Shown here in pieces: positions 54,991 through 63,774 of a stretch of DNA of 64,000 nucleotides. The DNA is from Helicobacter pylori (GTDB taxonomy: Bacteria > Campylobacterota > Campylobacteria > Campylobacterales > Helicobacteraceae), in contig NZ_QBAW01000001.1 in assembly GCF_009689985.1 (NCBI RefSeq), forward strand, positions 62,001-126,000, given 5' to 3'. The notes below the pieces were generated by a model. It was given only the letters and a program-made list of their open reading frames with translations. It was not told the origin of the DNA and did not search any database. A program made the translations under genes and the position numbers. Position 1 is the stretch's first letter. Every line of letters starts with the position of its first letter.

Positions 54991-55845
54991 ATGAAAGATT
55001 CACATCAAACTATCGGCGTGTTTGTGCGGCCCACTCATTATCAAAACCCTCTTTTTAAAAAGCTAGAGCAAGCTAAAGAATGGGTTTTAAAGCTTTTAGA
55101 AGATGAAGGGTTTGAAAGCTTCATGATTGATAGCCTTGATGGAGCAAAAGATGAGCGGTTGATAGAAAAAGCTTATGCGTTTTTATGTTTAGGGGGCGAT
55201 GGCACGATTTTAGGGGCTTTAAGAATGACGCATTCTTACAATAAGCCATGTTTTGGGGTTAGAATAGGGAATTTAGGGTTTTTGAGTGCGGTTGAATTGA
55301 ATGGTTTGAAAGGTTTCTTACAAGATCTCAAGCACAACAGAATCAAATTAGAAGAGCATTTGGCTTTAGAGGGCCGTATCGGGAAAACCTCTTTTTATGC
55401 GATCAATGAAATTGTGATCGCCAAAAAAAAAGCTTTAGGGGTTTTAGACATCCAAGCTTATGTGGGCCATACGCCCTTTAACACCTATAAAGGCGATGGG
55501 CTTATCATTGCCACGCCCCTAGGCTCAACCGCTTATAATTTGAGCGCTCATGGACCCATTGTGCATGCTTTAAGCCAAAGCTATATTTTAACGCCCTTGT
55601 GCGATTTTTCTTTAACGCAACGCCCTTTAGTGCTAGGAGCGGAATTTTGTTTGAATTTTTGCACTCATGAAGACGCTCTTGTGGTCATTGATGGGCAAGC
55701 CACCTATGATTTAAGAGCCAACCAACCCCTATACATTCAAAAAAGCCCCACGACCACCAAACTCTTACAAAAAAATTCAAGGGATTATTTTAAAGTGCTT
55801 AAAGAAAAGCTCTTATGGGGGGAAAGCCCTAGCAAAAAAAGATAA
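54991..55845 (+). CDS. nadK: NAD kinase
   Basis: 284 residues. GGDGT motif in FLCLGGDGTILGALRMTH (~residue 70), NxxxE-type INEIVIA, DGLIIATPLGSTAYNLSAHG and VVIDGQ. Phosphorylates NAD to NADP. I used ATG 54991; an in-frame TTG at 54961 would add ten residues without conserved content. Corresponds to HP1394, and it heads a three-gene run with recN and an RqcH-like gene. Confidence 0.93.
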   Translation: MKDSHQTIGVFVRPTHYQNPLFKKLEQAKEWVLKLLEDEGFESFMIDSLDGAKDERLIEKAYAFLCLGGDGTILGALRMTHSYNKPCFGVRIGNLGFLSAVELNGLKGFLQDLKHNRIKLEEHLALEGRIGKTSFYAINEIVIAKKKALGVLDIQAYVGHTPFNTYKGDGLIIATPLGSTAYNLSAHGPIVHALSQSYILTPLCDFSLTQRPLVLGAEFCLNFCTHEDALVVIDGQATYDLRANQPLYIQKSPTTTKLLQKNSRDYFKVLKEKLLWGESPSKKR

Positions 55846-55857
55846 AAAGGGTAAAAC

Positions 55858-57432
55858 ATGCGAGATTTCAATAACGCTCAAATCACACGCTTAAAAGTGC
55901 GTCAAAACGCTGTTTTTGAAAAGCTGGATTTGGAGTTTAAAGACGGCTTGAGCGCGATTAGTGGGGCTAGTGGGGTGGGAAAAAGCGTTCTTATTGCGAG
56001 CCTTTTAGGGGCGTTTGGGCTTAAAGAGAGCAACGCTTCAAACATTGAAGTGGAGTTGATTGCACCTTTTTTAGACACTGAAGAATACGGCATTTTTAGA
56101 GAAGATGAACATGAACCCTTAGTCATCAGCGTGATTAAAAAAGAAAAAACGCGCTATTTTTTAAACCAAACAAGCCTGTCTAAAAACACGCTCAAAGCGT
56201 TGTTAAAAGGTTTGATCAAACGCCTATCTAACGACAGATTCAGCCAGAATGAACTCAATGATACTTTAATGCTCTCTTTACTAGATGGCTATATCCAAAA
56301 CGAAAACAAGGCGTTTAGCCCCCTTTTAGGCGCGCTTGAAGAAAAATTCACCCGCTTAGAGAATCTGGAAAAAGAAAGGCGATTATTAGAGGATAAAAAG
56401 CGTTTCCAAAAGGATTTAGAAGAGCGTTTGAATTTTGAAAAAATGAAATTAGAGGGATTGGATTTAAAAGAAGATGAATACGAACGCCTTTTAGAGCAAA
56501 AAAAATTGCTTTCCAGTAAGGAAAAATTGAACGATAAAATCGCTCTGGCGTTAGATGTGCTAGAAAATACCCACAAAATCACGCATGCTTTAGAGAGCGT
56601 GGGCCATAGCGCTGAATTTTTAAAAAGCGCTTTATTAGAAGCGAGCGCTCTATTGGAAAAAGAGCAGGCTAAATTAGAAGAGTGCGAGCGTTTGGATATT
56701 GAAAAAGTGCTAGAAAGGCTTGGCGTGCTAAGTGGGATCATTAAGGATTACGGGAGTATTACGCATGCTAAAGAACGATTAGGGCATGTTAAAAACGAAT
56801 TGCATAATTTAAAAGAAATTGATAGCCATTGCGAAACTTACTACAAAGAAATAGAGCAACTAAAAACCGAATGCTTGAAATTGTGCGAAGAAATAAGCGG
56901 CTTTAGAAAAGAGTATTTAGCCGGTTTTAACGCTCTTTTAAGCGCTAAAGCGAAAGATTTGCTCCTAAAAAGCCCTAGTTTGGTTTTAGAAGAAGCCCCC
57001 ATGAGCGAAAAAGGTGCTCAAAAACTCGTTTTGAATTTACAAAATTCCCAATTAGAAACCTTAAGCTCTGGAGAATACAGCCGTTTGAGGTTGGCGTTCA
57101 TGCTTTTAGAAATGGAGTTTTTAAAGGATTTTAAAGGCGTGTTGGTGTTAGATGAAATGGATTCCAACCTGAGCGGTGAAGAGAGTTTGGCGGTTTCTAA
57201 AGCCCTTGAAACCTTGAGCAGCCATTCCCAAATCTTTGCCATTTCGCACCAAGTCCATATCCCAGCGCTCGCTAAAAACCATATTTTAGTCTTCAAAGAA
57301 AACCACAAAAGTCTCGCCAAAACCCTTAATAACGAAGAAAGGGTTTTAGAAATCGCACGCATGATAGGGGGGAGCGAGAATATAGAGAGCGCGATTTCTT
57401 TTGCTAAGGAAAAATTAAAGGCGCAAGAATGA
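55858..57432 (+). CDS. recN: DNA repair protein RecN
   Basis: 524 residues, SMC-like ATPase: Walker A ISGASGVGKSVLIASLLGAFG near residue 42, a central coiled-coil (residues ~160-355), then LSSGEYSRLRLAFML (signature) and VLVLDEMDSNLSGEESLAVS (Walker B). In H. pylori RecN acts in double-strand break repair and antibiotic/oxidative damage survival. Twelve bases separate it from nadK and it overlaps the next gene by four bases (ATGA). Corresponds to HP1393. Confidence 0.93.
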   Translation: MRDFNNAQITRLKVRQNAVFEKLDLEFKDGLSAISGASGVGKSVLIASLLGAFGLKESNASNIEVELIAPFLDTEEYGIFREDEHEPLVISVIKKEKTRYFLNQTSLSKNTLKALLKGLIKRLSNDRFSQNELNDTLMLSLLDGYIQNENKAFSPLLGALEEKFTRLENLEKERRLLEDKKRFQKDLEERLNFEKMKLEGLDLKEDEYERLLEQKKLLSSKEKLNDKIALALDVLENTHKITHALESVGHSAEFLKSALLEASALLEKEQAKLEECERLDIEKVLERLGVLSGIIKDYGSITHAKERLGHVKNELHNLKEIDSHCETYYKEIEQLKTECLKLCEEISGFRKEYLAGFNALLSAKAKDLLLKSPSLVLEEAPMSEKGAQKLVLNLQNSQLETLSSGEYSRLRLAFMLLEMEFLKDFKGVLVLDEMDSNLSGEESLAVSKALETLSSHSQIFAISHQVHIPALAKNHILVFKENHKSLAKTLNNEERVLEIARMIGGSENIESAISFAKEKLKAQE

Positions 57433-58736
57433 AATTTTTTCTTTTAAAGAAATTCAGCGAATTTTTAAACGCTCAAACGCATTTTAATCTCAAACGCTTG
57501 AGTGCATCTAGTTTTTTATTGGAAACTTTTTCTAAAGAAAAACACGCCTTTGTTTTAGATTTGAACGCGCCTTATATCGGTTTGTCAAAAAAACCCCCAG
57601 AGAGCGTTTTAAAAAACACCCTAGCGTTAGATTTTTGTTTAAATAAATTCACTAAAAATGCCAAAATCTTACAAGCAAACATCATTGATGACGATCGGAT
57701 TTTAGAAATCACAGGCGCTAAAGATTTGGCTTATAAGAGTGAAAATTTTATTTTGCGTTTAGAAATGATCCCTAAAAAAGCCAATCTCATGATTTTAGAT
57801 AAAGAAAAATGCGTGATAGAGGCCTTTCGTTTTAATGACAGAGTCGCTAAAAACGATATTTTAGGGGCATTGCCTCCTAATGCATACGAGCATCAAGAAG
57901 AGGATTTGGATTTTAAGGGATTGTTAGAGATTTTGGAAAAAGATTTTTTATCCTATCAACATAAAGAATTAGAACACAAAAAAAATCACATCATCAAGCG
58001 ATTGAATATGCAAAAAGAACGCTTGAAAGAAAAATTAGAAAAACTAGAAGATCCTAAAAATTTACAATTGGAAGCGAAAGAATTGCAAACTCAAGCTTCG
58101 CTATTGCTCACTTACCAGCATTTAATCAATAAGCATGAAAGTCGCGTGGTTTTAAAGGATTTTGAAGATAAAGAATGCGCGATTGAAATTGATAAGAGCA
58201 TGCCCTTAAACGCTTTTATCAATAAAAAATTCACTCTCAGCAAAAAAAAGAAACAAAAATCGCAATTCTTATATTTAGAAGAAGAGAATCTAAAAGAAAA
58301 AATCGCCTTTAAAGAAAATCAAATTAATTATGTTAAAGGAGCAAAAGAAGAAAGCGTTTTAGAAATGTTTATGCCGGTAAAAAATTCTAAAACCAAACGC
58401 CCGATGAATGGGTATGAAGTGCTGTATTATAAGGATTTTAAAATCGGTTTAGGGAAAAACCAAAAAGAGAATGTCAAACTCTTACAAGACGCAAGAGCGA
58501 ATGATTTATGGATGCATGCAAGAGATATTCCTGGATCGCATCTGATCGTTTTTTGCCAAAAGAATACGCCTAGAAATGAGGTTATTATGGAATTAGCCAA
58601 AATGTTGATTAAAATGCAAAAAGATGTGTTTAATAGTTACGAAATTGACTACACGCAACGAAAATTTGTCAAAATCATCAAAGGAGCTAATGTCATTTAC
58701 TCAAAATACCGAACTATTAGTCTAAAGGACACTTAA
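57429..58736 (+). CDS. NFACT/RqcH-like ribosome quality control protein (fibronectin-binding family)
   Basis: 435 residues. NFACT-N like beginning (residues 1-~170, LKRLSASSFLLETFSKEKH), long coiled-coil helices (~180-220 and ~275-300), and a C-terminal NFACT-R domain (DUF814) with ANDLWMHARDIPGSHLIVFC. This is the RqcH/FpbA architecture that binds stalled 50S subunits with tRNA-Ala; older annotation calls it fibronectin/fibrinogen-binding protein. Slightly shorter than the Gram-positive proteins (~570). Corresponds to HP1392. Confidence 0.8.
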   Translation: MKFFLLKKFSEFLNAQTHFNLKRLSASSFLLETFSKEKHAFVLDLNAPYIGLSKKPPESVLKNTLALDFCLNKFTKNAKILQANIIDDDRILEITGAKDLAYKSENFILRLEMIPKKANLMILDKEKCVIEAFRFNDRVAKNDILGALPPNAYEHQEEDLDFKGLLEILEKDFLSYQHKELEHKKNHIIKRLNMQKERLKEKLEKLEDPKNLQLEAKELQTQASLLLTYQHLINKHESRVVLKDFEDKECAIEIDKSMPLNAFINKKFTLSKKKKQKSQFLYLEEENLKEKIAFKENQINYVKGAKEESVLEMFMPVKNSKTKRPMNGYEVLYYKDFKIGLGKNQKENVKLLQDARANDLWMHARDIPGSHLIVFCQKNTPRNEVIMELAKMLIKMQKDVFNSYEIDYTQRKFVKIIKGANVIYSKYRTISLKDT

Positions 58737-58755
58737 ACATTCTAAGGAGGTTAGC

Positions 58756-59052
58756 ATGGGTGTTTCAGCTTTAGGCAATGTAACTTATATCAACCAAAAC
58801 GCTCCTTTAAATTCTGCTATCCAACAGGGTGCAAGAAGTGATATGCTGGATTTAGCGCAAAGCTTTCAAAATAAGCTTGAATTAGCCCAAGAAACAAGAG
58901 CGTTAGAAAACATGCAAGCTATTAGCGATAAAGACCCTAAAGAAGGCTCTAAAAACCGCTATCAAAACAGCCAAAGGGCTAAGGCGTTTGGCTTGGAAGA
59001 AGAAGAAATTGAATTGTGGCATGAAGAGCATTTGTTGGATATTGTGGGGTAG
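58756..59052 (+). CDS. small conserved hypothetical protein (HP1391-like)
   Basis: 98 residues, AAGGAGG nine bases before ATG. No signal peptide or membrane segment. Sequence is mainly helical and polar: GALNVTYI..., ARSDMLDLAQSFQNKLELAQ, then SKNRYQNSQRAKAFGLEEEE and a WHEEHLLDIVG tail. It lies 20 bases after the RqcH-like gene with its own strong ribosome binding site. Function not recognised. Confidence 0.7.
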   Translation: MGVSALGNVTYINQNAPLNSAIQQGARSDMLDLAQSFQNKLELAQETRALENMQAISDKDPKEGSKNRYQNSQRAKAFGLEEEEIELWHEEHLLDIVG

Positions 59053-59101
59053 GATTAAACTAAAGGGTTAAGATATTTTGAAATGGATTTTTTAATTTGA
59101 T

Positions 59102-59132
59102 TTAAGTAAAACTTGATGTAGGTTTTACTTAA
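59102..59132 (+). terminator. stem-loop after the recN/RqcH-like run
   Basis: TTAAGTAAAAC (59102-59112), nine-base loop, GTTTTACTTAA (59122-59132), followed by A/T-rich TTATTATATTA. Eleven perfect pairs, A/T-rich, so only a moderate intrinsic terminator; it would close the nadK-recN-RqcH-hypothetical transcript. Confidence 0.45.
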
Positions 59133-59303
59133 TTATTATATTATATTTATACTTTCTTTCTGCTATTAAAATAATTTAAACAATAAACATAAAAATATTT
59201 TTTATGTTGACTTACTATTATATTTATGATATTGTAGAACCTATGTCAATGGAAGCTATAACTTTAAAAGCATATAGAAAAGGCTTTTTAAAAGGACACG
59301 CAA

Positions 59304-59849
59304 ATGAGCGAACCATTAGAAACATTAGACAAAGACAAACAAGCGATGATTGAAGCTATTAAAAAAGACATTGAAAAAGACAAAGAAAATCTCGCACGCG
59401 TAGAAGCGGATAAAAAAGTCAAAGCCGATGAGAGTGAAAAAGGCTACGAAAAAGACGATGACAAAAAAGCGCAAAAGCTTGACAAAGAAATCGCTAAGGA
59501 CAAAGCAAGCCCTAATGACGATAAGCTTTATGAAGCGGACGACAGAGTTAAGCGAGACAAAGAGAGAGACGATGCCCTCCGTGATGAAGAAAAAGCTAAA
59601 AACGACGCATGCATGGTTAGAGCCGATGATGATACCATAGAAGACGACGAGGAATATGGCGATGATGATAAATTAAGAGACGAAATACTCGGTGTTATGG
59701 AAGAGCTATGCGACACGCTAAATGATAGCCTTAACTTCAAAAAAGTCGTGTGCATGGGCATTAAGGTTTCAATTGCGTTCAAATTTCTAATTTTTTGCTC
59801 TCAATCTTTTAGAAAAAATTCAGATTCTAAGGATCTATCTTTTCGTTAG
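59304..59849 (+). CDS. extremely charged hypothetical protein
   Basis: 181 residues. Residues ~8-125 are almost entirely Asp, Glu and Lys (for example KDKENLARVEADKKVK, DERDDALRDEEKAKNDA) with predicted long helix or disorder and no hydrophobic core. After ~140 the sequence turns abruptly hydrophobic (CMGIKVSIAFKFLIF) and ends in SKDLSFR, overlapping the gene on the other strand. The tail may be a frameshift or run-on. Ribosome binding site AAGGAC. Corresponds to HP1390 by position. Function unknown. Confidence 0.5.
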   Translation: MSEPLETLDKDKQAMIEAIKKDIEKDKENLARVEADKKVKADESEKGYEKDDDKKAQKLDKEIAKDKASPNDDKLYEADDRVKRDKERDDALRDEEKAKNDACMVRADDDTIEDDEEYGDDDKLRDEILGVMEELCDTLNDSLNFKKVVCMGIKVSIAFKFLIFCSQSFRKNSDSKDLSFR

Positions 59850-60183
59850 GATTATTGGAGCGATTGGTTTTATCGCATTTAAATGAAAAATTTTTGCCGT
59901 CAAACGCTCTAAGGACAAGACCTGATTGTTTGCACAATTCCAATGCTTTGTTAAGCTTTTGATTTCTTATCTCTTCCAATTGTTCAGAGTTATTTGCAAT
60001 ATCAGTATCAAGATAGGCTTCATAGGTTCCTTTTGTCATTATAATCATTCCAAATGTTAAAATCCTATAGCCTTTATTTTGATGATAGGCTTTAAGCATA
60101 ACAAAGATCACTAAAGCATAAACACCCAGAAGCGCCAATAACCAAAGAGTTATTTTGCTAGCTATGATTAATGCTTTTTTCAC
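59827..60183 (-). CDS. hypothetical membrane protein, tandem paralogue of the upstream gene
   Basis: 118 residues from GTG 60183 (AGG seven bases upstream); a TTG at 60219 is also open but would overlap the previous gene. N-terminal membrane helix (~residues 8-32). The C-terminal CKQSGLVLRAFDGKNFSFKC aligns with CKQQNRVLKKFDNTNFSFEC of the gene just before it on this strand, showing duplication. Function unknown. Corresponds to HP1389. Confidence 0.6.
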   Translation of the reverse strand: MKKALIIASKITLWLLALLGVYALVIFVMLKAYHQNKGYRILTFGMIIMTKGTYEAYLDTDIANNSEQLEEIRNQKLNKALELCKQSGLVLRAFDGKNFSFKCDKTNRSNNPNEKIDP

Positions 60184-60184
60184 T

Positions 60185-60655
60185 TCAATACCTAAACATA
60201 GGATTATCAAAATAATCAAACATTTTAATATTGTTTTGTGGTTGTGTATTTTGATGATTGGAGTTAAGAATGTTGTTTGTAGGGTTTTCTAAGGGCTTTT
60301 TTGTAGCCGGCTCATCGCATTCAAACGAAAAATTGGTGTTATCAAATTTTTTAAGAACACGATTTTGTTGTTTGCAAAATTCTAAAAACTTTTGAAAATT
60401 CTCTTGAGATTTTTTTTCTTGCTCTTCTTTTTGCCTACGCTGTTCTTTAAGATTTTTTTCTCTTAAAAGTTCTGCATGCCACCTTGAGATTTCAGCGTCT
60501 CTTTTAACTTCTGCTTCTTTTAATCCAATATTGCTAAGTTTTTTAAACTTAATACAATTTTCAAGAGATTTGAATAAAGAAAGACATAAAGAATCTTCAA
60601 TTTCTAATTCATCTAGTTGCTTGCCAATTTTATACTGAAACCAAATATTATTCAT
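60185..60655 (-). CDS. hypothetical protein with CKQ...NFSF-CD motif
   Basis: 156 residues, no signal peptide. Charged helical middle (residues ~60-110, KNLKEQRRQKEEQEKK), then the shared CKQQNRVLKKFDNTNFSFEC motif followed by an Asn/Pro-rich tail. First of two co-oriented paralogous genes; the second gene carries a membrane helix. Start ATG 60655 with AAGGAAT upstream. Corresponds to HP1388. No function recognised. Confidence 0.6.
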   Translation of the reverse strand: MNNIWFQYKIGKQLDELEIEDSLCLSLFKSLENCIKFKKLSNIGLKEAEVKRDAEISRWHAELLREKNLKEQRRQKEEQEKKSQENFQKFLEFCKQQNRVLKKFDNTNFSFECDEPATKKPLENPTNNILNSNHQNTQPQNNIKMFDYFDNPMFRY

Positions 60656-60957
60656 GTGTAATTCCTTGTGAAAAATTATTATTCTACCAAAAAATAGAAT
60701 AAGACAAAAATTCTAGCTATTTTTTTTGAACTTTTAAGGGTTAGGTTTTTAACAAGCTTATAAACCCACTTATTTACACCATAAACCGCAAAAGTGGTAT
60801 TGTTAGAAAACCGCCTTAAAAAGCTACAGAAAGAAGTAGCCAAGCCAAGCTAAAAAATAAGCAAAAAAAAATCCCCTATTAGATAGGGGAGTTTTATCTT
60901 AAAAAACAAACTATACCGAACTATACCATAATTTGTTTATTTTGTTATAATCCAGCT
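60656..60957. other. 302-bp region with hairpins between hypothetical genes
   Basis: No gene seen. Contains the divergent leader of the minus-strand hypothetical gene, an inverted repeat GCTAC-N8-GTAGC near 60822-60839, and the strong terminator-like hairpin at 60872-60890. A TATAAT (60946-60951) sits directly before the small frame at 60958. Confidence 0.5.
60872..60890. terminator. bidirectional intrinsic terminator
   Basis: TCCCCTAT-TAG-ATAGGGGA, eight perfect pairs with a three-base loop, preceded by A9 and followed by GTTTTATCTT. The A-run on one side and T-run on the other make it a terminator candidate in both directions. Confidence 0.75.
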
Positions 60958-61104
60958 ATGAGCATGGATAATAAAAACACCGATGAAGTCAATATCATAC
61001 AAGAATACAAAAAGATATACGATGAGTGCGATATTGAGAAAAAAATCAAAGTGTTAGGCAATATCCAAAAGTATCAAATGGATATGCTAAAATTTTATCC
61101 CTAA
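60958..61104 (+). CDS. small acidic-helical protein, possibly leaderless
   Basis: 48 residues, MSMDNKNTDEVNIIQEYKK followed by IYDECDIEKKIKVLGNIQK and YQMDMLKFYP. No Shine-Dalgarno sequence before the ATG; a TATAAT at 60946-60951 would start transcription about at the ATG. The codon pattern looks H. pylori-like and the predicted helices are coherent. It may be a real leaderless small gene. Function unknown. Confidence 0.45.
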   Translation: MSMDNKNTDEVNIIQEYKKIYDECDIEKKIKVLGNIQKYQMDMLKFYP

Positions 61105-61129
61105 TCAAACCCAATTAAACAGCTTTCGT

Positions 61130-61993
61130 TTAACTGGTTGCTTTTATGATATTTAACAGACCCTTTGTCCTCTCAAAAAGAGAAAATGGCGCTAGAGTCT
61201 CTTGGTGTCTGGCTCTTGGGGGTCTTTTGATCAAGGTGTTAGCGCATTTGGAAAAATCAATCAAATCCATCGTCGTTTTGATGTAACTGGGCAAGTTTAA
61301 TAAGCATATTTCAAAGAGCTTATAGCTCGCTAAAGCGTCCGCATAGGCTCTATGGCTGACTTCTATGCCAAACCCTAAAAGCTCTTTTAAAAAGCTCAAA
61401 GAATAACGCATGGATAAAATGGCTCGTTTGGATAAATCCAAAGTGCAAAGCTTTAAGTTCAATAAGGGGCAATGCAATTTTTCTACAAAATAACGCCCTA
61501 AAAAGTTGTAATCAAAATTAGCGTTATGGGCTACAAACACGCTATTGCCTAAAAAAAGCCGCAATTCTTGCAAGGCTTCATGCGCACTTGGGGCGTTTAG
61601 GGTGTCTTCATAAGTGATGCCTGTAAGCTCAGCGATATAATCAGGAACGCTTTTGACTTTCACAAGGGTTTCAAAACGATTGATGATTTCCCCCCCCTTT
61701 ACTTGCACGGCTCCGATTTCTAAAATCTCATGTTTTAGGGGGCAAGGGCCGGTGGTTTCTAAATCAATAAAGGAAAAAACCTCATCTTTAAGGGGGGTTT
61801 TAAGGTTTTTGAGCGTGATTAAATTTTCGCTCGTTTCTACGAAGTTAAGCCCGCATGCTTTTAAATATTCCAAATTGATTTCATCATAAATAAGGCGAGA
61901 GAGCGATTTTTCTAGCATGCCTAAGCTTAAATCCTGGTGCTTTAAGCGAGTGATTAGGGCTTGAATATCTTTATGCAAGAGGCTGTCTGACAT
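61130..61993 (-). CDS. dnaQ: DnaQ-family 3'-5' exonuclease (epsilon-like)
   Basis: 287 residues from ATG 61993, close to the rpe stop; a longer upstream frame is open but its first 36 residues are not conserved in type. Exo I FSFIDLETTG (DxE), Exo II VAHNANFDYNFL, Exo III HRAYADALASYKLFE complete the DEDDh set. An N-terminal region (~residues 1-75) has no recognised motif. Probable proofreading subunit for the replicative polymerase. A G8 run encodes KGGEI. Corresponds to HP1387. Confidence 0.85.
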   Translation of the reverse strand: MSDSLLHKDIQALITRLKHQDLSLGMLEKSLSRLIYDEINLEYLKACGLNFVETSENLITLKNLKTPLKDEVFSFIDLETTGPCPLKHEILEIGAVQVKGGEIINRFETLVKVKSVPDYIAELTGITYEDTLNAPSAHEALQELRLFLGNSVFVAHNANFDYNFLGRYFVEKLHCPLLNLKLCTLDLSKRAILSMRYSLSFLKELLGFGIEVSHRAYADALASYKLFEICLLNLPSYIKTTMDLIDFSKCANTLIKRPPRARHQETLAPFSLFERTKGLLNIIKATS

Positions 61994-62624
61994 TCTGTAA
62001 GCCTTCAATAGCCAGCTTACGATCTTTAGATTTAAAAATATAACTCCCTGAAACCACCACATCCACGCCCGCTTGTTGGAGTTCAAAGATATTTTTATCA
62101 TTCACGCCCCCATCCACTTCTAAAAGACAGCTAGGGTTGTAGCGCTTGATCAATTCTTTAACTTTTAAGCATTTTTCTAACACCAAATCTAAAAACTTCT
62201 GCCCGCCAAAGCCCGGATTCACGCTCATTAAAAGCACTAGCCCCACGCTTTCTAGCAAATATTTAAGGCTTTCTTCATGCGTGTGGGGGTTTAGAACAAT
62301 GCCTGGCGTGATGCCTGAATTTTTAATGAGTTGCAACACCCTGTGGGGGTGTTTTTCATTTTCTGCATGGATGCTGATGATTTGCGGGTTTAAAGGAGCG
62401 AACAATCCCACAAAAAAACTCGCATTTTCTACCATTAAATGCACATCTAAAGGCACTTTGCTCATTTTGGTAACATTCTCTAAAACCACAGGCCCCATGG
62501 TTAAATTAGGCACATAATGCCCATCCATCACATCCACATGCAAAAAATCAGCGTTACTCACGCTCTCTATCTCTTTGGCTAAATGCATAAAATCAGCGCT
62601 CAAAAGGCTCGGGGCTACTTTCAA
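61971..62624 (-). CDS. rpe: ribulose-phosphate 3-epimerase
   Basis: 217 residues, TIM barrel: KVAPSLLSADFMHL, HVDVMDGHYVPNLTMG, MSVNPGFGGQKFLDLVLEK and LLEVDGGVNDKNI, the RPE signatures with metal-binding His/Asp. Interconverts ribulose-5-P and xylulose-5-P in the pentose phosphate pathway. Overlaps the exonuclease gene by 23 bases, so they are co-transcribed. Corresponds to HP1386. Confidence 0.95.
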   Translation of the reverse strand: MKVAPSLLSADFMHLAKEIESVSNADFLHVDVMDGHYVPNLTMGPVVLENVTKMSKVPLDVHLMVENASFFVGLFAPLNPQIISIHAENEKHPHRVLQLIKNSGITPGIVLNPHTHEESLKYLLESVGLVLLMSVNPGFGGQKFLDLVLEKCLKVKELIKRYNPSCLLEVDGGVNDKNIFELQQAGVDVVVSGSYIFKSKDRKLAIEGLQNVRQPLA

Positions 62625-62698
62625 AATACTTCCCTATTTCCAATGTTTTCAAGTAAAATATTAGCATCTTTAATCAATCAAATCATAAAAGGGTTTTT

Positions 62699-63571
62699 AT
62701 GGATTACAAACATTTTAAAGGCAAGCATGCAAGCATCGTTATAGAAATCATCAGTCTTTTAGAAAAAGGGGTTAAAAAAGCCCAAGAGATTTTAGAAAAG
62801 CCGGACGCTGGGAGTTACACCAAGCTAGAAAACAGCAGCGGGGATACGCCCATTAAAGCGGATTTAGCCCTAGACAAATTTTTAGAAGAAAATTTTTTGA
62901 GTTTAGAAAATGTGAAAAGCGTTTTTAGCGAAGAAAAAGAAACGCCTGTTACTAAAGAAAACGGCTCTTATTTGATCGCTTATGACCCACTAGACGGGAG
63001 CTCAGTGATGGAGGCGAATTTCTTAGTGGGCACGATTATAGGGGTTTATGAAAAGGATTATAAGGCGCAAAATTTAGCCGCAAGCCTTTATGTGGTTTTT
63101 GGGCATAAAATAGAACTGGTGGTGGCTTTAGAAGAAGTTTATCGTTACGCGTTTTACCAGAACAAGTTCCATTTTATAGAAACCATTGTTTTAGAAAATA
63201 AGGGTAAAATCATCGCTAGCGGAGGCAATCAAAAGGATTTTTCTTCGGGCTTAAAAAAGGCTTTGGAAGGGTTTTTTGCAGAAAATTACCGCTTACGATA
63301 CTCGGGATCTATGGTGGCTGATGTCCATCATGTGCTGATTAAAAAAGGCGGAATATTTTCCTACCCGCAAAAGAAATTGCGAAAGCTTTTTGAAGTCTTT
63401 CCTTTAGCCTTGATGGTTGAAAAAGCTAGAGGGGAAGCGTTTTATTTTGATAAGGGGGTTAAAAAGCGCCTGTTAGATCAAAGCGTAGAAAGCTACCATG
63501 AAAAAAGCGAATGCTATTTAACCAGCCAGCATGAAGCTCACATTTTAGAAAAATATTTAAAGGGAGAATGA
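62699..63571 (+). CDS. fbp: fructose-1,6-bisphosphatase class I
   Basis: 290 residues with SEEKETPVTKENGSYLIAYD and the metal-binding YDPLDGSSVMEANFLVGT, plus RYSGSMVADVHHVLIKKGGI in the substrate site. Catalyses the gluconeogenic FBP to F6P step, consistent with H. pylori gluconeogenesis. Its stop overlaps the next start (ATGATG). Corresponds to HP1385. Confidence 0.95.
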   Translation: MDYKHFKGKHASIVIEIISLLEKGVKKAQEILEKPDAGSYTKLENSSGDTPIKADLALDKFLEENFLSLENVKSVFSEEKETPVTKENGSYLIAYDPLDGSSVMEANFLVGTIIGVYEKDYKAQNLAASLYVVFGHKIELVVALEEVYRYAFYQNKFHFIETIVLENKGKIIASGGNQKDFSSGLKKALEGFFAENYRLRYSGSMVADVHHVLIKKGGIFSYPQKKLRKLFEVFPLALMVEKARGEAFYFDKGVKKRLLDQSVESYHEKSECYLTSQHEAHILEKYLKGE

Positions 63572-63774
63572 TGCAAAATAGTGCTAAAAAAATAGAATAT
63601 GAAGAGCGTTTTAATGACGCTCTTTTGAAATTGCAAGCATGCCAAGAAGAAAAACAAGTAGCGAGTTGCTTGAAATGTGAGAAGGTTTTGAAATGCGAGA
63701 TTCGCAACAACTATGTGAATGCGGCTTATGAAAGCATGAGTTTAGGCGAAGCGGGCGGGTTTGATTTCAACTGA
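63571..63774 (+). CDS. small conserved protein with cysteine cluster
   Basis: 67 residues; ATG 63571 is preferred to 63568 because GGGAGA then has normal spacing. Contains CLKCEKVLKCEIR, a C-x2-C-x5-C cluster that may bind a metal, and an earlier LQACQEEKQ Cys. Helical N-terminus. Translationally coupled to fbp. Function unknown. Corresponds to HP1384. Confidence 0.65.
   Translation: MQNSAKKIEYEERFNDALLKLQACQEEKQVASCLKCEKVLKCEIRNNYVNAAYESMSLGEAGGFDFN

Noticed and set aside
59243-59353. 36-codon upstream frame overlapping the start of the charged hypothetical gene
   Set aside because: No ribosome binding site; it runs out of frame through the next gene and could arise by chance.
61690-61697. 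G8 run in the dnaQ-like gene
   Set aside because: It encodes conserved-looking Lys-Gly-Gly-Glu in frame; length is below typical switching tracts.
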